NCBI RefSeq assembly: GCF_014189505.1
Contig: NZ_CP050303.1
Location: 372,001 to 436,000, forward strand
Length of the DNA stretch: 64,000 bases
Source of the DNA: Phyllobacterium sp. 628
GTDB lineage: Bacteria > Pseudomonadota > Alphaproteobacteria > Rhizobiales > Rhizobiaceae
Reading direction: 5' to 3'
Numbering within the stretch: position 1 is the first letter of the stretch; each line of letters starts with the position of its first letter. The notes under the pieces were generated by a model. It was not told the origin of the DNA, did no database searches, and worked only from the letters and a program-made list of their open reading frames with translations. Below are positions 44,573 through 54,118 of this stretch, one piece after another. Position numbers and translations under genes: made by a program.

Positions 44573-46423
44573 ATGGCAAACCCTATGACGGCTAGCAATC
44601 CAGTTCCCGATATTGCCGGTATGAAACCCATTCTTTCCGTTGAAGGATTGACGACTTCATTTCTTGTCGACGGTGAATGGAAAAGTGTCGTGCGCGATGT
44701 CTCCTTCGACGTTATGCCGGGCGAGACCGTTGCGATTGTAGGTGAGTCCGGCTCGGGAAAAAGTGTCACGTCCCTTTCCATCATGCGGCTGCTGGCCAAG
44801 GCGACAAGCCGCATCGAAGGCAAGATCAGCTTGAATGGAAAAAATCTCCTGCAACTCTCCGACAGACAGATGCGGGATGTACGCGGCAATGATGTCGCGA
44901 TGATCTTTCAGGAACCCATGACCAGCCTCAATCCGATATTCACGATCGGACGGCAAATATCCGAAGCACTGACCTGTCACAGCAGCCTTTCGCCCGTCGA
45001 GGCGCGCGCCGAGACGATCCGCCTGCTGGAGAAAGTGCGCATTCCCAACGCGTCTTCTCGTTTCGACGAATATCCGCACCAGTTCTCCGGCGGCATGCGC
45101 CAGCGCGTGATGATTGCCATGGCGCTTGCCAGCCGGCCGAAGCTGCTGATTGCCGACGAGCCAACCACGGCGCTTGATGTGACAATTCAAGGCCAAATTC
45201 TTGACTTGATAAAAGTGCTGCAGGAAGAGGAAGGTATGGCCGTGCTCTTCATCACGCACGATATGGGTGTGGTTGCCGAAGTCGCGGATCGAACAATCGT
45301 CATGTACCGCGGTGAAGCCGTCGAAAGTGGCTCAACCGATGACGTGTTCCATCGGGGTCAACACCCCTATACGCGCGCTTTGCTTTCCGCTGTACCGCGC
45401 CTTGGCTCGATGATGGATCAGCATTGGCCGTTGCGATTTCCTATCGTTGACATCAAGACCGGTCAATCGAGCATACCAACTGAGGTTGCCGACACGGTGG
45501 ATAAACGCAAGACACCGATCCTTGAGGTCAAAAATCTGACTACGCGCTTTGATATCCGCTCCGGTCTGTTTGGACGCAAATCCGGCGCCATTCACGCCGT
45601 GGAAAACATTTCGTTCGATCTCGCACAGGGAGAGACGCTGTCGCTTGTCGGAGAGTCCGGTTGCGGAAAATCGACAACTGGCCGCTCGATCACGCGGCTG
45701 GTGCAACCCACCAGTGGCGAGGTTGTTCTCGACGGTTACAATGTGTTGACGCTGGACCCGACAGCCTTGCGCAATATGCGCAAAAGCATCCAGATGATCT
45801 TTCAAGACCCGTTTGCCAGCCTCAACCCGCGTATGAGCGTCGGTGCCACCATTTCCGAACCGTTCATTGTCCACAAACTCGGCACCCACAAACAGGCGCA
45901 AGACAAGGCCGTGGACCTGTTGGAACGGGTTGGTCTGAGCGCTGACATGCTGAGACGCTACCCGCATGAATTTTCCGGCGGCCAGCGGCAACGCATTGCC
46001 ATTGCCCGCGCTCTTTCTCTCGATCCGAAAGTCATCGTGGCAGATGAGTCTGTGTCGGCGCTGGATGTTTCCATCAAGGCACAGGTCGTCAACCTGCTTC
46101 TTGATCTCCAGGAAAATTTCAATCTGGCGTTTCTGTTTATTTCACATGATATGGCGGTGGTGGAGCGCGTCAGCCATCGTGTTGCCGTCATGTATCTGGG
46201 TGAGATTGTGGAAATTGGCCCGCGTGCAGCGGTGTTCGACAGTCCGCAGCACGCCTATACCAAGACATTGATGGCCGCCGTACCTGTCCCTGATCCCGCG
46301 CGACGCTCAATGAAACGGAATGTTGCTGTTAATGAGCTGAAAAGCCCCGTTCGCCCGGTCGGATATGTGCCGCCGGTGCGTGACTACAAAGAAGTGAGCA
46401 AAGGGCATTTCGTGCAAATCTGA
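44573..46423 (+). CDS. double ABC ATPase (GsiA/DppD-DppF fusion type)
   Basis: The 616-aa protein has two complete nucleotide-binding domains. NBD1 has Walker A GESGSGKSVTS (near residue 57), FSGGMRQRVMIAMAL and LLIADEPTTALD. NBD2 has GESGCGKSTTG (near residue 360), FSGGQRQRIAIARAL and VIVADESVSALD. Each ends with the oligopeptide-type HPYTRALL / HAYTKTLM segment. This is the GsiA/YejF layout, which powers the two permeases alone. The start at 44573 is near the previous stop; ATG 44621 is possible. Confidence 0.92.
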   Translation: MANPMTASNPVPDIAGMKPILSVEGLTTSFLVDGEWKSVVRDVSFDVMPGETVAIVGESGSGKSVTSLSIMRLLAKATSRIEGKISLNGKNLLQLSDRQMRDVRGNDVAMIFQEPMTSLNPIFTIGRQISEALTCHSSLSPVEARAETIRLLEKVRIPNASSRFDEYPHQFSGGMRQRVMIAMALASRPKLLIADEPTTALDVTIQGQILDLIKVLQEEEGMAVLFITHDMGVVAEVADRTIVMYRGEAVESGSTDDVFHRGQHPYTRALLSAVPRLGSMMDQHWPLRFPIVDIKTGQSSIPTEVADTVDKRKTPILEVKNLTTRFDIRSGLFGRKSGAIHAVENISFDLAQGETLSLVGESGCGKSTTGRSITRLVQPTSGEVVLDGYNVLTLDPTALRNMRKSIQMIFQDPFASLNPRMSVGATISEPFIVHKLGTHKQAQDKAVDLLERVGLSADMLRRYPHEFSGGQRQRIAIARALSLDPKVIVADESVSALDVSIKAQVVNLLLDLQENFNLAFLFISHDMAVVERVSHRVAVMYLGEIVEIGPRAAVFDSPQHAYTKTLMAAVPVPDPARRSMKRNVAVNELKSPVRPVGYVPPVRDYKEVSKGHFVQI

Positions 46424-46528
46424 CGTGCCGGGAGAGCCACGCCTCGCGTTTGCGGCATCGAAGAAGAAGCTTCTGCAACCAGCCAATACTTTAAGATGCT
46501 CGATCAATTATTGACCGCATAAACAATT

Positions 46529-46556
46529 ACGGCGAGGGCAACAAAGCCCTCGCCGT
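46529..46556. terminator. bidirectional terminator between the ABC operon and glnII
   Basis: ACGGCGAGGGC (46529-46539) pairs perfectly with GCCCTCGCCGT (46546-46556), an 11-bp stem with loop AACAAA. It is flanked by A/T-rich sequence on both sides and lies between two convergent genes, so it can serve both. Confidence 0.8.
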
Positions 46557-46567
46557 AAAAATCAGTC

Positions 46568-47608
46568 TTACGCTGCTACCGAGATATCGGTATCGAACGG
46601 AACAGACGCAATCGTCTTCAAAATCTGCGAAGCGATCTGGTATGGGTCGCCCTGTGAATTTGGACGGCGGTCTTCCAGATAGCCGCGATAGCCGTTGTTG
46701 ACGAAGCTATGCGGGACGCGGATCGACGCGCCGCGATCAGCAATGCCATAGCTGAAAGCATGAATGGACTGAGTTTCATGCTTGCCGGTCAGACGCATGT
46801 GATTGTCCGGACCGTAAACAGCGATATGATCTGCGCGTGCTTCTTCGAAAGCGCCCATCAGTGCTTCGAAATATTCCTTGCCGCCAGTCTCACGCATATA
46901 GCCAGTGGAGAAGTTGGCGTGCATGCCTGAGCCGTTCCAGTCGGTGTCGCCGAGCGGCTTGCAATGATATTCAACGTCGATGCCGTACTTTTCTGTCAGG
47001 CGCTGCAACAGGTAACGAGCCAGCCAGATTTCGTCGGCGGCTTTACGTGAACCCTTGCCGAAAATCTGGAATTCCCACTGACCTTTTGCCACTTCGGCAT
47101 TGATGCCTTCGTGGTTCAGACCGGCAGCGAGGCAAATGTCGAGATGTTCTTCAACGATCTTGCGCGCAACATCGCCGACATTGCTATAGCCAACGCCGGT
47201 ATAATAAGGGCCCTGGGGCGCTGGATAACCGGCATCCGGGAAGCCTAGCGGGCGGCCATTCTTGTAGAAGAAATATTCCTGTTCGAAACCGAACCATGCA
47301 TTCTCGTCATCGAGAATGGTTGCGCGGGTGTTTGACGGATGCGGGGTCTTGCCATCAGGCATCATGACTTCGCACATGACCAGAGCGCCGTTTGTGCGCT
47401 CACTGTCAGGATAAATCGCAACCGGCTTCAATACGCAATCGGAGCTTCTGCCCTCGGCCTGCATTGTCGAGCTGCCATCAAAGCCCCACAGAGGAAGCTG
47501 CTCGAGTTCCGGAAAACTGTCGAATTCCTTGATCTGGGTTTTTCCGCGGAGATTTGGAACCGGTGTATATCCATCCAGCCAAATGTACTCGAGCTTATAT
47601 TTTGTCAT
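46568..47608 (-). CDS. glnII: type II glutamine synthetase
   Basis: GlnII makes glutamine from glutamate, ammonia and ATP. The 346-aa length and sequence (start MTKYKLEYIWLDGY, LPLWGFDGSSTMQAEG, FGFEQEYFF, GPYYTGVG, NGSGMHANFS, HETQSIHAFSYG) are those of the eukaryote-like octameric GSII of rhizobia. They are not those of GlnA. GSII is not adenylylated and is usually controlled by transcription through NtrC. A sigma-54 promoter lies upstream, in agreement. Its presence supports a rhizobial relative as host. Confidence 0.95.
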   Translation of the reverse strand: MTKYKLEYIWLDGYTPVPNLRGKTQIKEFDSFPELEQLPLWGFDGSSTMQAEGRSSDCVLKPVAIYPDSERTNGALVMCEVMMPDGKTPHPSNTRATILDDENAWFGFEQEYFFYKNGRPLGFPDAGYPAPQGPYYTGVGYSNVGDVARKIVEEHLDICLAAGLNHEGINAEVAKGQWEFQIFGKGSRKAADEIWLARYLLQRLTEKYGIDVEYHCKPLGDTDWNGSGMHANFSTGYMRETGGKEYFEALMGAFEEARADHIAVYGPDNHMRLTGKHETQSIHAFSYGIADRGASIRVPHSFVNNGYRGYLEDRRPNSQGDPYQIASQILKTIASVPFDTDISVAA

Positions 47609-48021
47609 TTTAAACCTTCCCTGTTTTGTGGTGCAGCATCAGGTAAACTTGGGATTTCCTGCGCAAAATGGTTTGCCAGCTACGGCTAACTTTCAGATAT
47701 GCATTTATCGTGCCAATTTCGTGCAAGCGCGGAAGAACAGAACTTTTCCAGCTTCCCTGTGGAAAACCGCTGATGAAAAGACAAGCTGATAAGTCTTCAA
47801 AAATGTCGGATTAAGAGCAATGAAGATGGAAATTTGTCGTAAAAAGACAAACCCAAAGAAGAGTTGAAAAACCGGATATGACGGGATGTCGCAGAGAAAT
47901 TTTACCTAATACTTTCAGACACCTGGGAAGAACGTTGCGATTGAGATGACCATAACCGCAACATTTTTTGCACAAGATGCGACCAAAAAATAATCACACT
48001 GAACTCAAATTGGGCATGACG
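47609..48021. other. 413-bp glnII upstream region
   Basis: It holds the sigma-54 promoter of glnII (47699-47715) and a leader of about 80 bases. Farther upstream, TTTTCCA...TGGAAAA form an inverted repeat near 47748-47770 that could be an activator site, though it does not match the usual NtrC box. The rest is A/T-rich with no ORF or RNA I can support. The hexosaminidase 3' end is at 48022. Confidence 0.6.
47699..47715 (-). promoter_or_regulatory. sigma-54 (RpoN) promoter of glnII
   Basis: On the minus strand the sequence is TGGCACGATAAATGCAT. It has the invariant GG and GC dinucleotides of the -24/-12 elements at the correct spacing (consensus TGGCAC-N5-TTGCA, one mismatch). It lies 91 bp upstream of the ATG. 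GlnII genes of rhizobia are known to use NtrC and sigma-54. Confidence 0.8.
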
Positions 48022-49968
48022 TTAAAAAGGCGGTGCCGTTGACCCATAGAGAACCGGCATCAATCCGGCCAATGCCTTAAATCGTTCCCAGGATTTGGCT
48101 TCCGGCTGCGTCCATCCAGTTTCGGCCAGAGCGGAAATGCGCGGGAAAACCAGCCGGTCGAACACACCGCGATCGGTCATCGGCTCGGACCATATACAGG
48201 TCTGAACACCAAGGAAGCGCTTCTTCTGTGTTGTGCTCCAGCCTTCCACGGGATCGAAATTATAAAGCTTTTCCGGCTCCGACCAGCCGGCCCATCCAGC
48301 ACCCGGCTCCGACCAGTCCGGGCTATTGGCCATGTCGAGATAGTAAACCTGGCCCGGACAGACGACGATGTCGTAGCCCTCAGTTGCCAGCTCCGCGCAG
48401 ATCTCTACGGTGTGCCAGCCGTTGAGATAGCAGTGCGCCTTATCGATGCCACCGCCAACCGCTGCTTCCTGCCATGCGCCGGTCATGCGACCCCGCGCCG
48501 TGAGAGATGCCTGCACACGCCGCAGGAAATCAGCCTGAAGAACGGCAGATGTATCGCCGCCCAGTTCGGCAAGACGTGCCTTTGCCTGCGGCGAACCGGT
48601 CCAGGCATCGGCGGGAACCTCATCTGCGCCAACATGGATTGTTTGCGAGGGAAACAGCTCAAGCAACTCGTCCAGCAGCGTTTCAACAAACTCGTAGGTT
48701 TCGTCACGTGCCGGATTCAGGCAATTGTTGGGAAAATCCTGAATGGAGAAATACGCGCCGGTTTCCTGCGGATCGCGCAACCATGGCAGCGATTGCAGCA
48801 CCGCATAGCAATGGCCGGGCATATCGATTTCAGGCACGACATCAATTCCCAGGTCACCGGCAAGAGCAACAATCTCACGCACCGCCGTCTTGGTGTAATA
48901 GCCACCTGTGGGTTGCGGACCAGATCCCAGCAGTGGCGGGATCGGCAAACCATGTCCGCGCCATGCGCCTACTGAGACAAGTTCGGGATAGGCATCAATC
49001 TCCACGCGCCACGCCTCATCGTCCGAAAGGTGCCAATGGAACCGGTTGAGTTTGTTCCATGCAAGAATATGCAGAAATTGGCTGATCTCGGCCGAACCAT
49101 AGAATTGCCGCGCTACGTCGAGGTGCGTGCCGCGCCAGCGCATGGACGGTTCATCGCGGATTTCGCCTTCAAGAGGGAACAGGAAGGTTTGAGGATAATG
49201 CCGTGCACCACGCAGGATTTGACCAAGTGTGATCAGACCGTACAGAAGCCCCGAGCGCGTGCTGGCACTAAGATGAACTGGATCGCTCGAAAAGCGGATC
49301 GCATAGGCCTCCGGTTTAAAACCATCTGCAATGGCAATCTTCACCGGCAGGCCGCCTTCCGCCACGGATCGCGCAATTCCTTCAACGGGGAATAAGGCCT
49401 GCACAAGTCCGCCAAATGTTTTCGCGACAGCATCGGCATCATCGCCTTCCGGCAACAGGGCCAAACCTTGCGGCACAGCGCGGCGGCCTGAAATTGCGAC
49501 CGTATGCGGCCATGGCACCACCGACAACGGAACTTCAACATGTGCTGGAACCGGATAAATCTCCGCGCCACGCTTCAACGGTCCATTGTCGCCAGCAGAA
49601 CGGGTTGCTTCTACGGCCACCATTGCAGTCGAACCATCGACGAGTGCGAGATAGGCTGCATTGGCACCGTCAGTCCAATGACGCAGAGGATAGCTCAAGC
49701 CGCGTGCGGTGATGGTCCACGAAGACTTTGGCTGCAGCACGAAACCATCCGGCGGAGCAAGCTGTGAATGGTTGGAGAGCTTGGCGGCAAGCGTTCCTCC
49801 TTCCACCGTCGAGGATGCATCAATGCGTCCCGGACCACTGACGCAAAGTCTGAAGTCGCTGATGGGTTCGTTCGAAAGATTTGTCAGCGTCAGCGAATAG
49901 GAAAGCGGTTCATTTTCTGTCGCCGGGTGCCACGTGGTTGCCAGCAGGAATGCGCGTTGCGATGTCAT
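48022..49968 (-). CDS. family 20 beta-N-acetylhexosaminidase, cytoplasmic
   Basis: The 648-aa enzyme has an N-terminal beta domain (about 1-250), then the GH20 barrel: RWRGTHLDVARQF, FHWHLSDDEAWRVEI, VVPEIDMPGH and the catalytic Asp-Glu pair in HVGADEVPADAW (about residue 445). It releases terminal GlcNAc (or GalNAc) from oligosaccharides. There is no signal peptide, so it acts on imported oligomers. It is the last gene of the importer operon, after the GNAT gene. A GAAAGATC site precedes the ATG. Confidence 0.92.
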   Translation of the reverse strand: MTSQRAFLLATTWHPATENEPLSYSLTLTNLSNEPISDFRLCVSGPGRIDASSTVEGGTLAAKLSNHSQLAPPDGFVLQPKSSWTITARGLSYPLRHWTDGANAAYLALVDGSTAMVAVEATRSAGDNGPLKRGAEIYPVPAHVEVPLSVVPWPHTVAISGRRAVPQGLALLPEGDDADAVAKTFGGLVQALFPVEGIARSVAEGGLPVKIAIADGFKPEAYAIRFSSDPVHLSASTRSGLLYGLITLGQILRGARHYPQTFLFPLEGEIRDEPSMRWRGTHLDVARQFYGSAEISQFLHILAWNKLNRFHWHLSDDEAWRVEIDAYPELVSVGAWRGHGLPIPPLLGSGPQPTGGYYTKTAVREIVALAGDLGIDVVPEIDMPGHCYAVLQSLPWLRDPQETGAYFSIQDFPNNCLNPARDETYEFVETLLDELLELFPSQTIHVGADEVPADAWTGSPQAKARLAELGGDTSAVLQADFLRRVQASLTARGRMTGAWQEAAVGGGIDKAHCYLNGWHTVEICAELATEGYDIVVCPGQVYYLDMANSPDWSEPGAGWAGWSEPEKLYNFDPVEGWSTTQKKRFLGVQTCIWSEPMTDRGVFDRLVFPRISALAETGWTQPEAKSWERFKALAGLMPVLYGSTAPPF

Positions 49969-49986
49969 GGATGATCTTTCGGGGGT

Positions 49987-50463
49987 TCAATCGGGATATC
50001 TGAGCAAACCGGCAAAAATGCCGGGCGTGGAATCGGCAATCGGCGTGGCGCCGACGGCACGGACATAGAAATCGATGGGCCCGACATCACCGATTGCAGC
50101 GTATCCGTAGCCTTGCGTGCGCATATCGAGAAGACAGGCAAGCAACAGGCTATGACCCACACCAGCGCCTCTAAAGGCTTCGCTCACGCCCGTTGGTCCG
50201 AAGAAGCCACGGGCAATTGCATCGTAACAGGCAAAGCCGACGGGCTTTCCGTCTCTCACAGCAATGAAACAGGATGGCGGTTGGCGTGAGCATGCAATCG
50301 TGGCTTCGCTGGCCCAGCCGGGGCCAAACTCCTGCTTGATCCAATCCGTGACGATGCCGAGTTCTGGCGCAAGCACCCGGCGGACCAAAATGCCCGCATC
50401 GGCCAGCCGCTGGTCGAGCTCCGGCTTGGATTCAAGAGCATAAAGCCTGACAAGCAGATCCAT
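49987..50463 (-). CDS. GNAT-family N-acetyltransferase
   Basis: The 158-aa protein has the GNAT acetyl-CoA loop GVSEAFRGAGVGHSLLLACL and a C-terminal YG-rich strand (GYGYAAIGDVGPIDFYVRAVGA). GGAGGAAACACA precedes the ATG. It sits between the importer ATPase and the hexosaminidase in one operon. A role in acetylating glucosamine residues is a reasonable guess from context only. Confidence 0.85.
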   Translation of the reverse strand: MDLLVRLYALESKPELDQRLADAGILVRRVLAPELGIVTDWIKQEFGPGWASEATIACSRQPPSCFIAVRDGKPVGFACYDAIARGFFGPTGVSEAFRGAGVGHSLLLACLLDMRTQGYGYAAIGDVGPIDFYVRAVGATPIADSTPGIFAGLLRYPD

Positions 50464-50485
50464 TGTGTTTCCTCCCCGAGTTCAA

Positions 50486-51427
50486 TCAACCGGCATCGCC
50501 CGGTTGGCGGACGAAATGGTTGGGACCAACCTTTTCAACCCCATCGGATGCGGGCCGGGAAAGCCGGCGGATTTCTTCGGCATGCGCCAGGAACCGCGCA
50601 CTTTCACCCGGCACAAACGGCTGGTACGGATCCGGCACGGCGGAAAGCAAAAGCTTCGTGTAGGGATGGCGCGGATCGGTGATCACCGCATTGGTATCGC
50701 CCCACTCAACCATCTGCCCGGCAAACATCACCACAATTTCCTCTGCCACGTGAGCAGCCATTGCGATATCGTGCGTAATATAGAGCAGCGCCAGATTGCG
50801 CTCGCGCTTGATCCGCGAAAGCAATTCGAGAATCCCCAGCCGGATCGAGACATCCAGCATCGATGTGGGTTCGTCCGCAATCAGTACTTCCGGTTGCACG
50901 GCCAGCGCACGGGCAATATTCACCCGCTGCCGCTGCCCGCCGGACAATTCGTGCGGGAATTTGTGCGCCGTCAAAATGGGATCAAGCCCGACGCTTTCCA
51001 GCAGTGCATCCACGCCATCGGCAGCCCCCGAGCGGCCCTTGACATGGCCATGCAGTTTCAGCGGTCTGACCAGATGGTGTGCTATCGAGAAAACCGGATT
51101 GAGCGAAGCAAAGGGATCCTGAAAGACCATCTGCACCGCTCGGCGGTAGGCCCGCTCCTGTGCCGCAGATCCCGTCGCGGTAACATTGGCACCACGGAAA
51201 AGCATGTCGCCCGATGTTGGCTGATCCATGCGGGCAATGATACGGGCACAGGTGGTTTTCCCGCAACCGGACTCGCCCACAAGCGCCAGCGCCCGGCCGG
51301 GAACCAGCGAAAAGGAGACACCGCGCAGAGCCTGAACCAGACCAAAGGATCGTGTGATTCCGTCGAGCGCAATCACAGGCGACGCGTTGACGGTTTTTGC
51401 CTGTGTCAGATCGGGGATCGCATTCAT
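50486..51427 (-). CDS. oligopeptide-type ABC ATPase (DppF/OppF-like)
   Basis: The 313-aa ATPase has Walker A GESGCGKTT, signature LSGGQRQRVNIARAL, Walker B VLIADEPTSMLD, a switch His in YITHDIAMAA and the C-terminal HPYTKLLLSAVPDP. It overlaps the upstream ATPase gene by ATGA. It and its partner power the permeases DppB/C-like below. Confidence 0.92.
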   Translation of the reverse strand: MNAIPDLTQAKTVNASPVIALDGITRSFGLVQALRGVSFSLVPGRALALVGESGCGKTTCARIIARMDQPTSGDMLFRGANVTATGSAAQERAYRRAVQMVFQDPFASLNPVFSIAHHLVRPLKLHGHVKGRSGAADGVDALLESVGLDPILTAHKFPHELSGGQRQRVNIARALAVQPEVLIADEPTSMLDVSIRLGILELLSRIKRERNLALLYITHDIAMAAHVAEEIVVMFAGQMVEWGDTNAVITDPRHPYTKLLLSAVPDPYQPFVPGESARFLAHAEEIRRLSRPASDGVEKVGPNHFVRQPGDAG

Positions 51428-52239
51428 GCTGGGCTCTCTTCCCTGTGTTCAATCGATGGCAAGCTCGGAATCGCGCTCCACAATCGCCGCGTGTAATCAT
51501 GAACAGGCGCACGGCTCACCTGACGCACTTCCCCGACCTCCACCAGTTCCCCCTTCAGCATGACCCCGATACGGTGGCAAATCTGGGCCATCAGATGCAG
51601 GTCGTGGGTGATAAACAGCACTGAGAAACCATGGCTCTTTTGCAGATCAACCACCTGCTCCAGAATTTCCCGCTGAACCACCACATCCAATGCCGTTGTC
51701 GGCTCATCCATGATGATCAATTCAGGACTGAGCGCGAGACAGATGGCGATGACGATGCGCTGCCGCATGCCGCCACTGAATTGGTACGGATAGTTCGAGA
51801 GCCGGTCGACAGGAATGCCGACAAGCCGAAACATCTCTTCAGCCCGTGCTCGCGATTTTTCACGCGAGGCTCCGGTATGGCGATGCAGAACATCATAGAA
51901 CTGGGCCTCGACGCGCATGAGCGGATTCAGCGAATTCATGGCGCTTTGAAACACCATGCCAATGCGCCGCCAGCGAACACTTTGCAGCGCTCGTTCCGGC
52001 ATTCTGAGCAGATCCTGCCCGTCGAGCAATATCTCGCCTCCGGCCACCCATGCGGGTGGCTTGGCGAGCCGCGTGATTGCATAGGCAATCGTGCTTTTGC
52101 CGCGACCGGATTCACCGGCCAGACCAAACAACTCGCCCCGGCCGATGTCGAAGGACACGTCCTTCACCGCGTTGAAAACACCTTTGTCGAGGAGGTAATC
52201 CACACTGAGATTGCGAACCTGCAGAAGCGCATCACTCAT
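51424..52239 (-). CDS. oligopeptide-type ABC ATPase (DppD/OppD-like)
   Basis: The 271-aa ATPase has Walker A GESGRGKST (note Arg in place of the usual Ser or Cys), FSGGMRQRIVIAICLAL, Walker B LIIMDEPTTALD and FITHDLHLMAQ. The C-terminal VHDYTRRLWSAIPSL is of the Dpp type. ATGA overlaps join it to both neighbours. Confidence 0.9.
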   Translation of the reverse strand: MSDALLQVRNLSVDYLLDKGVFNAVKDVSFDIGRGELFGLAGESGRGKSTIAYAITRLAKPPAWVAGGEILLDGQDLLRMPERALQSVRWRRIGMVFQSAMNSLNPLMRVEAQFYDVLHRHTGASREKSRARAEEMFRLVGIPVDRLSNYPYQFSGGMRQRIVIAICLALSPELIIMDEPTTALDVVVQREILEQVVDLQKSHGFSVLFITHDLHLMAQICHRIGVMLKGELVEVGEVRQVSRAPVHDYTRRLWSAIPSLPSIEHREESPA

Positions 52240-53138
52240 TGTCCCGCCTCCAGACTGCGCATGCGCAAACGGTTGAGCCGCAACCAGCGGCGTAATGCCG
52301 GACCGGAGCGCAATTGCGGATTGGCGATTTCGTCAAAGGTGAAATTGAGAAGCGAAAGGCCAAGCCCGACAAGCACGATGCCAGCACAGGGCACCGCAAT
52401 GTCCCACCATGCGCCGACGATAATAGCCGATGAATTCTGGGCGTTGTACAGCATGGTGCCCCACGTCACATTCAGGGGATCGCCAAAGCCAAGATATTCC
52501 AGCGTCGTCTGGGCGACAATGGCATAGATGATACTGCCGACCAGATTGAGTGCGATCAGTGGCAAGAGATTGGGCAGGATTTCGACAAAGACAATCCGCC
52601 AGTTGGGCTCTCCAACCATGCGGGCAGCGACGACAAATTCACGATTGCGTAAAGCCAGCGTTTGCGAGCGTGTCATGCGGGCACCCCATGGCCATGAAGT
52701 GAAGGCAATGATCGTCATGATGGCAATCGGGCCAACAGTGCCGGCAAACGAGGCTAGCAAGATCAGGAGCGGTATATTGGGAATAACCAGAACTGCATTG
52801 GTCAGCAGATCAAGCGTGTTATCAATGCGGCCGCCAAAATAGCCGCCAGCGAGACCAATCAAGGTGCCAAGCACGGTGATGAATATGCCCGTGGCAAAAC
52901 CGACCGCGAGGGATGACCGGGCTCCCCAGACAAACTGGCTGAAGACATCACGGCCCATCTTGGTTGTGCCCATCACATGCTCGATTGTAGGCGGCTGATG
53001 CGAGCGCCCAACACGGGCGGCCGGATCGTTGGGTGCGATGATGGGAGCGAACAGCGCCATCAGGCAAAGCGCGATGACAATCACCAAGCCGACGACTGCC
53101 TTCTTTTGCCGCAGCAAGAGTTTTATTCCGGAGTTCAT
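52236..53138 (-). CDS. oligopeptide-type ABC permease (DppC-like)
   Basis: The 300-aa permease has the marks VMGTTKMGRDVFSQFVWGAR and the EAA-like loop FVVAARMVGEPNWRIVFVEILPN. Six helices are visible. ATGA overlaps show strict translational coupling. It forms the channel with the DppB-like protein. Confidence 0.9.
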   Translation of the reverse strand: MNSGIKLLLRQKKAVVGLVIVIALCLMALFAPIIAPNDPAARVGRSHQPPTIEHVMGTTKMGRDVFSQFVWGARSSLAVGFATGIFITVLGTLIGLAGGYFGGRIDNTLDLLTNAVLVIPNIPLLILLASFAGTVGPIAIMTIIAFTSWPWGARMTRSQTLALRNREFVVAARMVGEPNWRIVFVEILPNLLPLIALNLVGSIIYAIVAQTTLEYLGFGDPLNVTWGTMLYNAQNSSAIIVGAWWDIAVPCAGIVLVGLGLSLLNFTFDEIANPQLRSGPALRRWLRLNRLRMRSLEAGQ

Positions 53139-54118
53139 GCGCGTGTCTCCCCAATACGGGGGTCGATAACGCCATAGATGAGATCGACCAGAAGGTTGGC
53201 GCCGAGCGTTGCCAGTGTCATAAGCAGGAGCTGCCCCTGAATAACCGGGTAATCCCGCGCTACACTTGCAGTGTAGAGCGTGAGGCCAAGGCCAGGATAA
53301 TTAAAGACTATTTCAGTGACGATCGACCCACCGAACACGGCACCAAGCATCAGAGCAAGATTGGTCAGGACAGGGAGCATGGCGTTGCGGGCAGCATAAC
53401 CAAACATGACGGCGGTCTCGCTCAATCCCTTGGCGCGGCCCATGGTGACATAGTCCTCGCCCAGCACGGAGATCATGCTCGTGCGCATCGTGGTTTGAAA
53501 CTCGCCAATGAGATAGGGCGACAGCGTCAGCACTGGCATGATCACATGCAGGAACACACTGCCAAAGAATGTGAAATTCAGCCCCGGATCGAGATTGGGA
53601 TTGTACGCGTATCCCACCGGAAACCACCGAAGCGCCACGCCGAACGTGAAGAGGGTAGCCACCGCGATGACAACCGGAGGAACCGCAATCATCATAATGG
53701 AAAAGGGCGAGATGAATGAATCGAACCGCCCGCCCCGGCGCCAGGCTGCCACCGCGCCCAGAGTAACGCCGATGCAAAGCGAAAATACGATCGCTGTGAT
53801 GACCAGAAACGCGGTCCACCCCGCCGAACGACCAAGCACTTCAACCACCGTTTGCGGATAGTATTTCACCGACACCCCGAGATCGAGCGTGGCGAGCCCT
53901 TTCAGATAGTCAAAGAACTGTTCCCATATTGGTTGCTCAACCACGCCGAAACGGGCCTTGATCGCTTCAATGGCCGCAGGTGTGGCGCGCGGACCAAGCT
54001 GTGCGATCATCCCATCGACCGGACTCCCCGGCATCAGCCGGGGAACAAGAAAATTGACGACGATAGCAAACAGAAACGCTACGCCGTAAATGGCGAGCCG
54101 GTGCAGGGGAAGCCGCAT
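53135..54118 (-). CDS. oligopeptide-type ABC permease (DppB-like)
   Basis: The 327-aa permease starts MRLPLHRLAIYGVAFLFAIV and has LDLGVSVKYYPQTV and the EAA loop YVTMGRAKGLSETAVMFGYAARNAMLP. It overlaps the binding-protein gene by one base. It is the first channel subunit. Confidence 0.9.
   Translation of the reverse strand: MRLPLHRLAIYGVAFLFAIVVNFLVPRLMPGSPVDGMIAQLGPRATPAAIEAIKARFGVVEQPIWEQFFDYLKGLATLDLGVSVKYYPQTVVEVLGRSAGWTAFLVITAIVFSLCIGVTLGAVAAWRRGGRFDSFISPFSIMMIAVPPVVIAVATLFTFGVALRWFPVGYAYNPNLDPGLNFTFFGSVFLHVIMPVLTLSPYLIGEFQTTMRTSMISVLGEDYVTMGRAKGLSETAVMFGYAARNAMLPVLTNLALMLGAVFGGSIVTEIVFNYPGLGLTLYTASVARDYPVIQGQLLLMTLATLGANLLVDLIYGVIDPRIGETRA

Noticed and set aside
47748..47770. Inverted repeat TTTTCCA...TGGAAAA as an NtrC site
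   Set aside because: It does not fit the NtrC consensus (TGCAC-type half-sites), so it is mentioned only as an unassigned repeat in the glnII upstream region.
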